Origin: Spirochaetales bacterium
GTDB lineage: Bacteria; Spirochaetota; Spirochaetia; Sphaerochaetales; Sphaerochaetaceae
Direction: 5' to 3'
NCBI GenBank assembly: GCA_022771185.1
Contig: JALFCJ010000283.1
Span: 1-16,782, forward strand
Length of the DNA stretch: 16,782 nt
A program made the position numbers and the translations under genes. Shown here in pieces: positions 7,109 to 14,424 of the stretch. The stretch's first letter is position 1, and every line of letters starts with the position of its first letter. The notes beneath the pieces are model-generated. The model was not told where the DNA came from. It was given only the letters and a program-made list of their open reading frames with translations, and ran no database searches.

Positions 7109-8284
7109 ATGGGAAATGTATTCTTCCATATTGACCTTGATGCTTTCTTTGCTTCTGTAGAGTGTCTGGACCACCCTGAGTACAGAGGAAAACCTCTGAT
7201 CATCGGATACCCAGGCCCAAGAAGCGTAGCCTCCACTTGCTCCTATGAAGCCAGGAAATATGGCGTTCATTCTGCAATGCCCATGACTACGGCCCTAAAA
7301 CTATGTCCTGATGCAATATGTGTATGGGGAAACCACAAAAGGTATAGTGAAAAATCCAAAGAAGTGATGGAGATAATAAAAGCTTTCGCCCCTGGCTTTC
7401 TTCAGGTATCGATCGATGAAGCCTTTTTAGATCTCTCTGGAATGAATAGAATTTATCCCCTACCTGGCAAGGCTGCAAGAGTTCTTAAAGAAAAGATTCT
7501 ACAAGAGACAGGCCTTACTGTATCAATAGGCGTGGCTTCTTCCAGGTTCATTGCAAAGCTTGCATCAGACTATCATAAACCTAATGGACTGACGGTAGTC
7601 CCAAGGGACAGAGAAGAAGACTTTATAGACGCTGTGGGGCTGGAGAAGCTTTGGGGTGTAGGCAAAAGCACACTAGAAGCTATCAAGAGAAAAGGAATCA
7701 ACTCTACGAAGACTCTTCGTAAATATAAGAAAGAAGAACTGGTCTCAATGTTCGGTCCATCCAGCGGAGAGTATCTTTATTCTATAGTCAGAGGAATAGA
7801 CCCAGGGATTTACCAAGGAGAAGTCAAGTCTCATTCCATCAGTGAAGAAAGAACATACTGGCCTGATATTTATGGAATGGATGCCCTTTCTCAGGAATTG
7901 CTGTTAATGAGTCAAAGCGTTATGTTCAGAGCGCTTGACGAAAAGAGCGTCGGCAGGACAGTGACAGTGAAACTTAGATATGGAGACTTCTCAACATTCA
8001 CAATCTCCGAGACACCAAAAAGCGGCATATATTCTTCCGACGACATCTATAAAATTGCACAACGGTTATTGGAGAAGAGGTACAATAACACGGGAGTTAG
8101 GTTACTGGGAGTAGCATTAGGAGGGGTATATGAAGGAGAGAACCCGGAACAAGGTGAATTCTTCATCGAGAAAAAGCAGAAGCTGAGAGACCTTGAAAAA
8201 ACTATCCTTAATTTATCAAAAGATGGAAAAGTTGTTACAAGAGCCGCGTCAATAAAGGATGGCGAACTTGCCCATAAAGATTGA
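7109..8284 (+). CDS. dinB: DNA polymerase IV (Y-family translesion polymerase)
   Basis: 391 aa, with all parts of a DinB polymerase. It copies past damaged template bases and lacks proofreading. Catalytic acidic residues are Asp9 (HIDLDAFFASVE) and Asp103-Glu104 (SIDEAFLDLSG); Phe14 sits at the steric-gate position that excludes ribonucleotides. SYEARKYGV at 45-53 is the finger signature, and GLEKLWGVGKST at 177-188 is the helix-hairpin-helix thumb. The little-finger domain spans about 240-345, followed by Gln348-GEFF, a plausible sliding-clamp-binding peptide. The ATG at 7109 has no Shine-Dalgarno and lies 7 nt after a TATAAT. It is the first gene of a five-gene rightward run. The gene appears complete. 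Confidence 0.96.
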   Translation: MGNVFFHIDLDAFFASVECLDHPEYRGKPLIIGYPGPRSVASTCSYEARKYGVHSAMPMTTALKLCPDAICVWGNHKRYSEKSKEVMEIIKAFAPGFLQVSIDEAFLDLSGMNRIYPLPGKAARVLKEKILQETGLTVSIGVASSRFIAKLASDYHKPNGLTVVPRDREEDFIDAVGLEKLWGVGKSTLEAIKRKGINSTKTLRKYKKEELVSMFGPSSGEYLYSIVRGIDPGIYQGEVKSHSISEERTYWPDIYGMDALSQELLLMSQSVMFRALDEKSVGRTVTVKLRYGDFSTFTISETPKSGIYSSDDIYKIAQRLLEKRYNNTGVRLLGVALGGVYEGENPEQGEFFIEKKQKLRDLEKTILNLSKDGKVVTRAASIKDGELAHKD

Positions 8285-8302
8285 GAAGGTGTAGAATCCT
8301 TC
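8285..8302 (+). other. Small hairpin covering the trmL ribosome-binding region
   Basis: GAAGG at 8285-8289 can pair with CCTTC at 8298-8302 around an 8-base loop. The left arm is the only Shine-Dalgarno-like sequence ahead of trmL and ends 14 bases from the ATG at 8304. In the transcript it could be hidden by the fold, making trmL translation depend on ribosomes finishing dinB (TGA at 8282-8284). Confidence 0.3.
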
Positions 8303-8303
8303 C

Positions 8304-8771
8304 ATGCTTTACATTTGCCTCATAGAGCCAGAGATACCTCAAAACACTGGAAACATAGCACGCACAGCCGCTGCAACAGGCTCAACTTTGGTTCTTGTCC
8401 ATCCTCTTGGCTTCGATATCTCAGAAAAAGCTGTTAGAAGATCGGGCCTGGATTATTGGAAAGATGTAAAGAAAATCGAATATAAAAACAAAGAAGAATT
8501 CTTTTCTTCTATCTCAGACAAAGAGTGTTGGTTCTTCTCTTCCCACGCCAAGAAGAGATACACAGACATTTCTTTCCCAATAGACAAAGATGTTTATCTT
8601 ATCTTCGGAAAAGAATCGGTGGGACTGGGAGAAGAGATTTTAGATAAACATAAAGAAAGAGCATTGAGAATCCCCTTAAAAAAGGGGGAAAGATGCCTTA
8701 ACTTATCTAACAGCGTGGCAATTGCTGTATATGAATGCCTCAGGCAATGGAATTATCCTGATTTTGAATAG
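8304..8771 (+). CDS. trmL: tRNA (cytidine(34)/uridine(34)-2'-O)-methyltransferase TrmL
   Basis: 155 aa, the length of the minimal SPOUT methyltransferases of the TrmL (YibK) type. It uses S-adenosylmethionine to methylate the ribose of the wobble nucleotide in tRNA-Leu isoacceptors (known from E. coli). The family motifs are intact: EPEIPQNTGNIARTAAATG at 8-26, FGKESVGLG at 101-109 and IPLKKGERCLNLSNSVAIAV at 123-142, the last two forming the C-terminal trefoil knot that binds the cofactor. It starts 19 bp after dinB and its TAG overlaps the first base of the Shine-Dalgarno of proC, so it is co-transcribed with both. Assignment to TrmL rather than another SPOUT subfamily rests on size and motifs and is fairly sure. 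Confidence 0.93.
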   Translation: MLYICLIEPEIPQNTGNIARTAAATGSTLVLVHPLGFDISEKAVRRSGLDYWKDVKKIEYKNKEEFFSSISDKECWFFSSHAKKRYTDISFPIDKDVYLIFGKESVGLGEEILDKHKERALRIPLKKGERCLNLSNSVAIAVYECLRQWNYPDFE

Positions 8772-8780
8772 GAGGGGAAT

Positions 8781-9578
8781 GTGGAGAAAATAAAAATAGC
8801 TATAATAGGCGGAGGAAACATGGGAGGAGCCATAACGACCGCCCTCTCAAAAAAAGAAGAATATGAAGTCTTCTTATATGAACGCACTACAGAGAAAGCA
8901 AAGGCACTACTAGACGAATGCCCTATCACTCTACTCTCTTCAATCTCTGAGGCGACTGACATGGATGTTGTCATCATTGCCCTGAAGCCTCAGAACCTGC
9001 CATCATTTTATGAGAAACTTGAACCTCTTTCTCCAGGATTATTCATCTCCATCTGTGCAGGAGTAGACTTGAAGACTCTTAAAGAAAACTTAAAGAGCGA
9101 CTCTGTAGTCCGATTTATGCCAAATATCGGAGCAAAAGTTGGTAAAAGCGTAACAGCTGTAGCGCCAGCAGATGACTTAGATGAAAAGCTAGTGAACCTA
9201 AGCATTGATATCGCTTCTTCATTTGGTGATGCATTCTTACTGGACGAGAGCCTTTTTTCAGCTTTCATAGGGATATCAGGAAGCGCAATAGCCTTTGTAT
9301 TCGACTTTATGCATAACATAGCCATGGCCGGAGTAAGGGAAGGAATACCATACAATAAGGCCCTATCCATTGTTTCAGGGACACTTGAAAGTGCCGCAAT
9401 GCTACAAAAGGCTACCGGTAAGGGTGCAATAGAATTGGAAACTATGGTATGCTCTCCACGTGGAACTACAATCGAAGGTGTAAAGGCTCTTACAGACGGA
9501 GGATTTGCATCTGTAGTCCAGGATGCTGTGGAGGCCACAGTTAGAAAAAGTGAAGAAATGACGCGGAACGCCAAATAG
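8781..9578 (+). CDS. proC: Pyrroline-5-carboxylate reductase
   Basis: 265 aa; catalyses the last step of proline synthesis, NAD(P)H-dependent reduction of 1-pyrroline-5-carboxylate. The N-terminal Rossmann motif IAIIGGGNMGGAI is at 6-18, ALKPQNL at 67-73 and RFMPNIGA at 111-118. The C-terminal dimerisation/active-site domain shows ISGSAIAFVFDF at 165-176 and SPRGTTIEGVKAL at 225-237. Substitutions from the common forms (MPNxPA to MPNIGA, SGSGPAY to SGSAIAF, SPGGTT to SPRGTT) are mild and leave the fold recognisable. The start is GTG 8781, supported by GGAGGGG at 8771-8777; no ATG alternative fits. The partner genes proA and proB are in this window on the opposite strand rather than in this operon. 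Confidence 0.94.
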   Translation: MEKIKIAIIGGGNMGGAITTALSKKEEYEVFLYERTTEKAKALLDECPITLLSSISEATDMDVVIIALKPQNLPSFYEKLEPLSPGLFISICAGVDLKTLKENLKSDSVVRFMPNIGAKVGKSVTAVAPADDLDEKLVNLSIDIASSFGDAFLLDESLFSAFIGISGSAIAFVFDFMHNIAMAGVREGIPYNKALSIVSGTLESAAMLQKATGKGAIELETMVCSPRGTTIEGVKALTDGGFASVVQDAVEATVRKSEEMTRNAK

Positions 9579-9596
9579 AATGGAGGAAGCACAAAA

Positions 9597-10877
9597 ATGA
9601 TAGACGTAAAAGAACTGAAGACCAGATACGATGAAATAGCAAAGAACATCAAGGACAGATACATGAATGTGGACCTTGATAAAATCGTAAAAGATCAGGA
9701 AGAAAGAGCTGCACTTCTCTTGGAAGTCGAAAACCTCAGAAGCAAGAGAAACGAAACAGCCCAGAAGATGAAGCAGAAGCTTGATAACGAAACAAGGCAG
9801 CGCTACATCCAAGAAGGAAAGGACATCAAAGAGGCTCTTGCTGAGAAGGAAGCTAGACTTGCTGTCATCGACGAAGAGTTCAAGAAAGAAGCCATGACTA
9901 TTCCAAACTATGCTTCTCCTGAAGCTCCTATTGGAAAGGAAGACAAAGATAACCTTGCCATCAAATTCTATGGAGAGCCTACACGCTTCTCCTTCAAGGC
10001 AAAGGACCATGTTCAGCTTGGTGAAGAACTTGATATCCTTGATTTCGACAAAGGCGCAAAAGTATCTGGACAGAAATTCTATTACATTAAGAATAAGGCT
10101 GTCATTCTCCAGATGGCTCTCGAGAGATATGCAATGGATATCGTCATGAAGCATGGCTTCACTCCATTTATCACTCCGGACGTTGCAAAGGAAGAGATTC
10201 TCAATGGTATCGGATTCAACCCAAGAGGAGCAGAATCGAATATCTACACAATCGAAGGTACAGATACTTGCCTTGTGGGAACAGCGGAAATCACTCTTGG
10301 CGGTTACTACAAAGACACTATCCTCAGTAAGGAAGACCTACCTATCAAGATGACAGGTCTCTCCCACTGTTTCAGAAGAGAAGCAGGAGGCGCCGGCCAG
10401 TATTCCAAAGGACTCTACAGAGTACATCAGTTCTCAAAGCTTGAGATGTTCATATACTGTCTCCCTGAAGAAAGCGACATGTACCATAAACAGATTCTCG
10501 CAATTGAAGAAGAAATCTTCCAGGGCCTTGGACTTCCATACAGAATCGTAGACACAGCAACTGGCGACCTTGGCGCTCCAGCATACCGCAAGTTCGATAT
10601 CGAGGCTTGGATGCCAGGACGTGGTGACGAAGGAGAGTACGGTGAAGTAACAAGTACATCCAACTGTACAGACTATCAGGCACGCTCTCTCAATATCAGA
10701 TACAGAGACGATGACGGAAAGATCAAGTTTGTCCACATGCTTAATGGAACAGCTGTAGCACTTTCCAGAGCAATGGTTGCAGTAATCGAGAACTATCAGA
10801 ATGAAGATGGTTCCATCACTATTCCTCCAGCTCTCGTGAGATATACTGGATTCGACAAGATCGAAAAGAAGAACTAA
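9597..10877 (+). CDS. serS: Seryl-tRNA synthetase
   Basis: 426 aa, the usual length for a bacterial class II SerRS, which charges tRNA-Ser (and tRNA-Sec where present). Residues 27-100 form the charged antiparallel coiled-coil arm that grips the long variable arm of tRNA-Ser. The catalytic domain has the TAEITLGGYY segment at 229-238, motif 2 with GLSHCFRREAGGAGQYSKGL at 254-273 followed by RVHQFSKLEMF, and motif 3 LNGTAVALSRAMVAVIENYQ at 382-401. ATG 9597 is preceded by GGAGG about ten bases upstream. No T-box or other leader lies ahead; it is read from the upstream dinB promoter or an unseen internal one. Confidence 0.98.
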   Translation: MIDVKELKTRYDEIAKNIKDRYMNVDLDKIVKDQEERAALLLEVENLRSKRNETAQKMKQKLDNETRQRYIQEGKDIKEALAEKEARLAVIDEEFKKEAMTIPNYASPEAPIGKEDKDNLAIKFYGEPTRFSFKAKDHVQLGEELDILDFDKGAKVSGQKFYYIKNKAVILQMALERYAMDIVMKHGFTPFITPDVAKEEILNGIGFNPRGAESNIYTIEGTDTCLVGTAEITLGGYYKDTILSKEDLPIKMTGLSHCFRREAGGAGQYSKGLYRVHQFSKLEMFIYCLPEESDMYHKQILAIEEEIFQGLGLPYRIVDTATGDLGAPAYRKFDIEAWMPGRGDEGEYGEVTSTSNCTDYQARSLNIRYRDDDGKIKFVHMLNGTAVALSRAMVAVIENYQNEDGSITIPPALVRYTGFDKIEKKN

Positions 10878-10879
10878 TT

Positions 10880-12325
10880 ATGACAAGCGCATTGGTCACC
10901 GATTTCTATGAACTGACGATGATGCAAGGATACTTTCTTGAGCATCATAATCCTAGAGTTGTCTTTGACATGTTCTACCGAACAAATCCTTTCAACGGTG
11001 GATACACTATTTTCACCGGTTTGGAGGAGCTAGTAACAAAACTAGAAGAGTTTAGGTTCAGCGAAGAAGATATTGAGTACTTGAGAAGCCTAGGCAAGTT
11101 TCAGGAAAGCTTCTTGGATTATCTTTCTTCTTACCGATTTACCGGTGACCTATACGCCTTTGACGAGGGAACACCAGCCTTCCCTCAGGAGCCTCTGATC
11201 AGAATAGAGACAAACATGCTGGACGCCCAGCTTATTGAATCCATTCTCCTCAACACCATCAACTTCCAGACATTAATCGCAACAAAGGCTTCCCGCATGA
11301 AGCTGGCAACAAAAGGCAAAGGTTCAATCATGGAGTTCGGTCTAAGAAGAGCACAAGGTATGGACGGCGCTCTTTCCGCTTCCCGTGCCTGCTATGTAGG
11401 GGGAGCCGATGTAACGAGCAACACTCTTGCTGGTAAAGAATTCGGAATTCCTGTTGCAGGTACCATGGCCCACTCTTGGATCATGCTCTTCGGTGACGAG
11501 TATAAAGCTTTCAGAGCCTTTGCAGACATCTACCCAGACAACTGTATTCTCCTTATCGATACTTATGACACTTTAGGCTCCGGTATCGATGCTGCAATAA
11601 AGGTAGGACTGGAGCAGAAAGCAAAGGGAAAGAAAATAGGAATAAGAATCGACAGCGGAGACCTTTCATACCTGACTAAGGCAGCAAGGGCAAGACTAGA
11701 TGAAGCTGGTTTGGAAGATGCAACTATCTGTGTATCCAACGACCTAAACGAGCAGATCATCCTTACTCTCATCAATGATGGTGCTCCGATAGATAGTTGG
11801 GGAATAGGAACACACTTGGTCACAGGTGGAAACCAGGCAGCACTTGGTGGAGTATATAAACTAAGTGCAAAGGAAGAGAATGGAGTATACATCCCTACTC
11901 TCAAGATTTCTTCATCTTATGAAAAGACTACAAACCCAGGAATAAAGCAAGTCTATAGGTTCTTCGATAAGAATGGGCAGGCACTGGCAGACCTTGTTGC
12001 ACTGAATGACGAAAGAATTGAGACTGGCGTAAACCATATTTTCTTCCATCCATTCTCTACTCAGGATATGTTTGTAATGAGAAAAAATTCATATGCTGAA
12101 ATAAGGCCTCTATTGAAGAAGCAGATGGAAAATGGAAAAAGAATCAATCCTTCTCCAAGCTTGAAAGAGATTCAGCAGAATAGTCTGGAGATGCTTTCTC
12201 ACTTCGATAAGTCTTATAAACGACAGGTCAACCCACATATTTATAAGGTTTCTCTCTCAACAAAACTTAAGAACTTAAAGGGTGACCTCATTATGCAGGC
12301 AAAGATGGCTGAAGATAAGATCTAA
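10880..12325 (+). CDS. pncB: Nicotinate phosphoribosyltransferase
   Basis: 481 aa. Converts nicotinate, PRPP and ATP to nicotinate mononucleotide, the salvage entry to NAD. Recognised by TDFYELTMMQGYF at 7-19, the central EFGLRRAQGMDGALSASRA at 152-170, VGGADVTSNTLA at 173-184, GTMAHSW at 194-200 (His198 is the family's conserved active-site histidine), DTYDTLGSGIDAAI at 227-240, RIDSGDL at 256-262, and GIGTHLVT at 308-315. The length is in the range of the longer bacterial/eukaryotic type. It begins only 2 bp after the serS stop with no strong Shine-Dalgarno (an AAGAAG lies inside the end of serS), so translation is probably coupled to serS. It is the last gene before the terminator at 12329-12356. 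Confidence 0.95.
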   Translation: MTSALVTDFYELTMMQGYFLEHHNPRVVFDMFYRTNPFNGGYTIFTGLEELVTKLEEFRFSEEDIEYLRSLGKFQESFLDYLSSYRFTGDLYAFDEGTPAFPQEPLIRIETNMLDAQLIESILLNTINFQTLIATKASRMKLATKGKGSIMEFGLRRAQGMDGALSASRACYVGGADVTSNTLAGKEFGIPVAGTMAHSWIMLFGDEYKAFRAFADIYPDNCILLIDTYDTLGSGIDAAIKVGLEQKAKGKKIGIRIDSGDLSYLTKAARARLDEAGLEDATICVSNDLNEQIILTLINDGAPIDSWGIGTHLVTGGNQAALGGVYKLSAKEENGVYIPTLKISSSYEKTTNPGIKQVYRFFDKNGQALADLVALNDERIETGVNHIFFHPFSTQDMFVMRKNSYAEIRPLLKKQMENGKRINPSPSLKEIQQNSLEMLSHFDKSYKRQVNPHIYKVSLSTKLKNLKGDLIMQAKMAEDKI

Positions 12326-12328
12326 ACT

Positions 12329-12356
12329 AAACCGCATCCAAAAAGGTGCGGTTTTT
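12329..12356 (+). terminator. Intrinsic terminator of the dinB-pncB operon
   Basis: Arms AAACCGCATC (12329-12338) and GGTGCGGTTT (12345-12354) pair over ten positions with one T-G wobble around a 6-base loop CAAAAA, and the T-run TTTTT continues to 12356. It starts 4 bp after the pncB stop. On the opposite strand only a short TTTAG follows, so it would be a weak terminator for the convergent gene, for which no other terminator is visible. Confidence 0.9.
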
Positions 12357-12407
12357 AAATAACATCTCTTACAATAAAACTAGAAATACAAATCCAATTT
12401 TGGAATA

Positions 12408-13319
12408 TTATTTTTCTCCCCATTTTTCAACAAGGGTAAAGATATCTGTTTTCTGTAAGTTAACCTGCTTTTTCTTTACTTCCTCAGAAAGCACTTTCTT
12501 ATCTACAAAAGGCTTCCACTTACTTACTAGGTTCTTACCCGCAATCCTCTTTATTGAGAAAGCCTTAGTATAAAATCGGTTCATTCCTATGCACTCGCTT
12601 CTATCTTCAATAATTGAAACACGATTAGGGAATCTTACGGCAAGGGATCTGGTTACGAACATCTTATAGCCAAAAAGCCAGGAACGCATTCCCAAATCCA
12701 AGCTTTGATAATACTCTCCAAGTATTTCAGTGTCATAACCCCTAAGACGCTGAAAGAGAGCTCTATCATATAATCCGGAACATAGGACCGGATACAATGT
12801 CGGCTCCAATCTCTCTTCCTCTGTATTTGGTTGAAAAGACTGTGGATCTATCTCTTTCCCCCTGACATAGGGAGCTCTGATAGTAGGCATTACTTCAAGG
12901 TTCGATGAGAGCATCACAGGTGCTATAGCCACAGGATGATCTTTTCCTCCCATTGCACTTAAGAGTTTTTCTCCATCAAAGGCTACAACTTCCATATCTG
13001 ATCTGACGATAAAGAAATAATCAGTATAGCACTCGTCTGCCATTGCATTAATAAACTCACCTGTTGTGGTATCATTTTTGAATATGATAAATGTAACTTC
13101 AGGATAGTCTTTTGCTATATCATACTGTTCCATCTTGAACTCTGTGGATAGGACGTGTATTGATAGATTCATGTTTTCCAGATACCAATCCAAAGCTGCA
13201 GTCAGATCCTCTTTTGAACCGAAATCAAGGATTCCTATAGAAAACTGTTTCTGCCTATATAGAGTGGATATCCTATATCCAAGGTCCTGCTTACTGAATA
13301 CGATTCTATAACTGCTCAT
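12408..13319 (-). CDS. Unrecognised protein with GT-A glycosyltransferase-like features
   Basis: 303 aa, no signal peptide or membrane segment. I do not recognise a named family. The pattern suggests a GT-A (GT2-like) nucleotide-sugar fold: beta strand FSIGILDFGSKEDLTAALDW at 26-45, a second strand VTFIIFKNDTTTGEFINAMA at 75-94, then DYFFIVRSDMEVV at 100-112, where SDME could stand in for the DxD metal site. The segment LCSGLYDRALFQRLRGYDTE at 179-198 followed by EYYQSLDLGMRSWLFGYKMF at 202-221 resembles the acceptor/catalytic part of GT2 enzymes ('GGFDE..EDVDLSLRAWLAGYK'). ATG 13319 lies inside proB, overlapping its end by 14 bp, so expression is tied to proAB. No sugar or cell-wall genes are adjacent. 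It could be a degenerate glycosyltransferase or a related nucleotide-sugar binding fold. Confidence 0.7.
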   Translation of the reverse strand: MSSYRIVFSKQDLGYRISTLYRQKQFSIGILDFGSKEDLTAALDWYLENMNLSIHVLSTEFKMEQYDIAKDYPEVTFIIFKNDTTTGEFINAMADECYTDYFFIVRSDMEVVAFDGEKLLSAMGGKDHPVAIAPVMLSSNLEVMPTIRAPYVRGKEIDPQSFQPNTEEERLEPTLYPVLCSGLYDRALFQRLRGYDTEILGEYYQSLDLGMRSWLFGYKMFVTRSLAVRFPNRVSIIEDRSECIGMNRFYTKAFSIKRIAGKNLVSKWKPFVDKKVLSEEVKKKQVNLQKTDIFTLVEKWGEK

Positions 13320-14424
13320 ACTCCACCATATCCTCTGGTCTAAAGACTACTTTATGCCCTTTTCCTACTACATCAGGAATATCTTTAGAGTCTTTTCCCA
13401 TCGAAAAAGCGATTTCTCCATTTTGGTAATTAGATATCGCCTTGGCAACTATTTCGCCATTTGAATTTTTGACATCTATCACATCGCCTTTTAAAAAGAA
13501 TCCTTCGACTCCAATTATGCCCTTTGGAAGAAGAGATTTATGGTCGGTGAGAATCGCTTTCACAGCACCGTCGTCGATAGTGATTGCACCCAGTGACGGA
13601 GTATTGAGAATCCATCTCTCCCTCTGTTTCAGTCTTTCTGTTGGAAGAATATATGTTCCAATCTCTTCTCCTTTGAGTATTCTTAGTATGGCATCTTCTT
13701 CATATCCACTGGCTATAATAGTTCCGCAGCCACCCTTTTGTGCAATCTCTGCTGCCAGCAGCTTCGTCTTCATTCCGCCTGTACTGAAAGTAGAACCAGC
13801 ACCTTTGGCATATGAAAAGACTTCAGGAGTAAGCTCCTTGATTTCTTTTAGCATTACTACGCCTTTATCTTTTTTAGGATTACCTGTGTATACGCCGTCA
13901 ATATCTGTAAGAAGAATTAATAGCTCAGCATCCATCTTACTTGCACAGTATGCACTCATTCTGTCATTGTCGCCGAATACATCGCCGATCTCAGCTGTAG
14001 AGACAACGTCGTTCTCGTTGAAAATTGGAACAACACCAAGATCAAGAAGAGTACCCACGCTATCTCTAAGATTATTGTAACTCGTTCTATTGTTTAGAGA
14101 TGAACGTGTTATGAGAACTTGTGAACACAGTAAGCCAAAAGAAGCAAACTCCTCTTCATATACTCTCATAAGCATTGGCTGTCCAATAGAAGCACAAGCC
14201 TGTTTTAAAGGAATATGCTTTACAGGAGTAAGGTGTCCAATGGCTTTTGCCCCCAGTCCTACGGCGCCCGATGAAACCAGCATCACTTCTATTCCATCTT
14301 TTCTCAGTGTCGCCACCTGTCTCACAATGGAGCGGATTCTTTCTCTATCCACTCCGTTTTTGGAGGAAAGGAGATTAGTTCCCACCTTTACAACAATGCG
14401 TCTTATTTTTCCAAAGTCTCTCAT
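13306..14424 (-). CDS. proB: Glutamate 5-kinase
   Basis: 372 aa, matching the family. Phosphorylates L-glutamate to gamma-glutamyl phosphate, the first and feedback-controlled step of proline synthesis. The amino-acid-kinase domain (about 6-255) shows VVKVGTNLL at 11-19, LVSSGAVGLG at 49-58, FNENDVVS at 135-142, GDNDRMSA at 151-158, LTDIDGVYTGNP at 172-183 and STGGMKTKLLAA at 214-225. A PUA domain follows at about 278-355, as in the longer bacterial form. AGGAG lies 7 bases before ATG 14424. Its start overlaps the proA stop by 4 bp (ATGA), so the two are translationally coupled; here proA precedes proB, the reverse of the common proBA order. Confidence 0.97.
   Translation of the reverse strand: MRDFGKIRRIVVKVGTNLLSSKNGVDRERIRSIVRQVATLRKDGIEVMLVSSGAVGLGAKAIGHLTPVKHIPLKQACASIGQPMLMRVYEEEFASFGLLCSQVLITRSSLNNRTSYNNLRDSVGTLLDLGVVPIFNENDVVSTAEIGDVFGDNDRMSAYCASKMDAELLILLTDIDGVYTGNPKKDKGVVMLKEIKELTPEVFSYAKGAGSTFSTGGMKTKLLAAEIAQKGGCGTIIASGYEEDAILRILKGEEIGTYILPTERLKQRERWILNTPSLGAITIDDGAVKAILTDHKSLLPKGIIGVEGFFLKGDVIDVKNSNGEIVAKAISNYQNGEIAFSMGKDSKDIPDVVGKGHKVVFRPEDMVEYEQL

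Noticed and set aside
9008..10154. Two long minus-strand frames opposite proC and serS (218 and 250 codons)
   Set aside because: Ser/Phe/Leu/Cys-rich translations without motifs, antisense to highly conserved enzymes.
12391..12407. CCAA/TTGG mini-hairpin after the orphan gene as a leftward terminator
   Set aside because: Arms are too short, the loop is too small and no T-run follows.
13442..14080. 212-codon open frame on the plus strand opposite proB
   Set aside because: Antisense to proB with Ser/Pro-rich, motif-free translation; shadow of the real gene.
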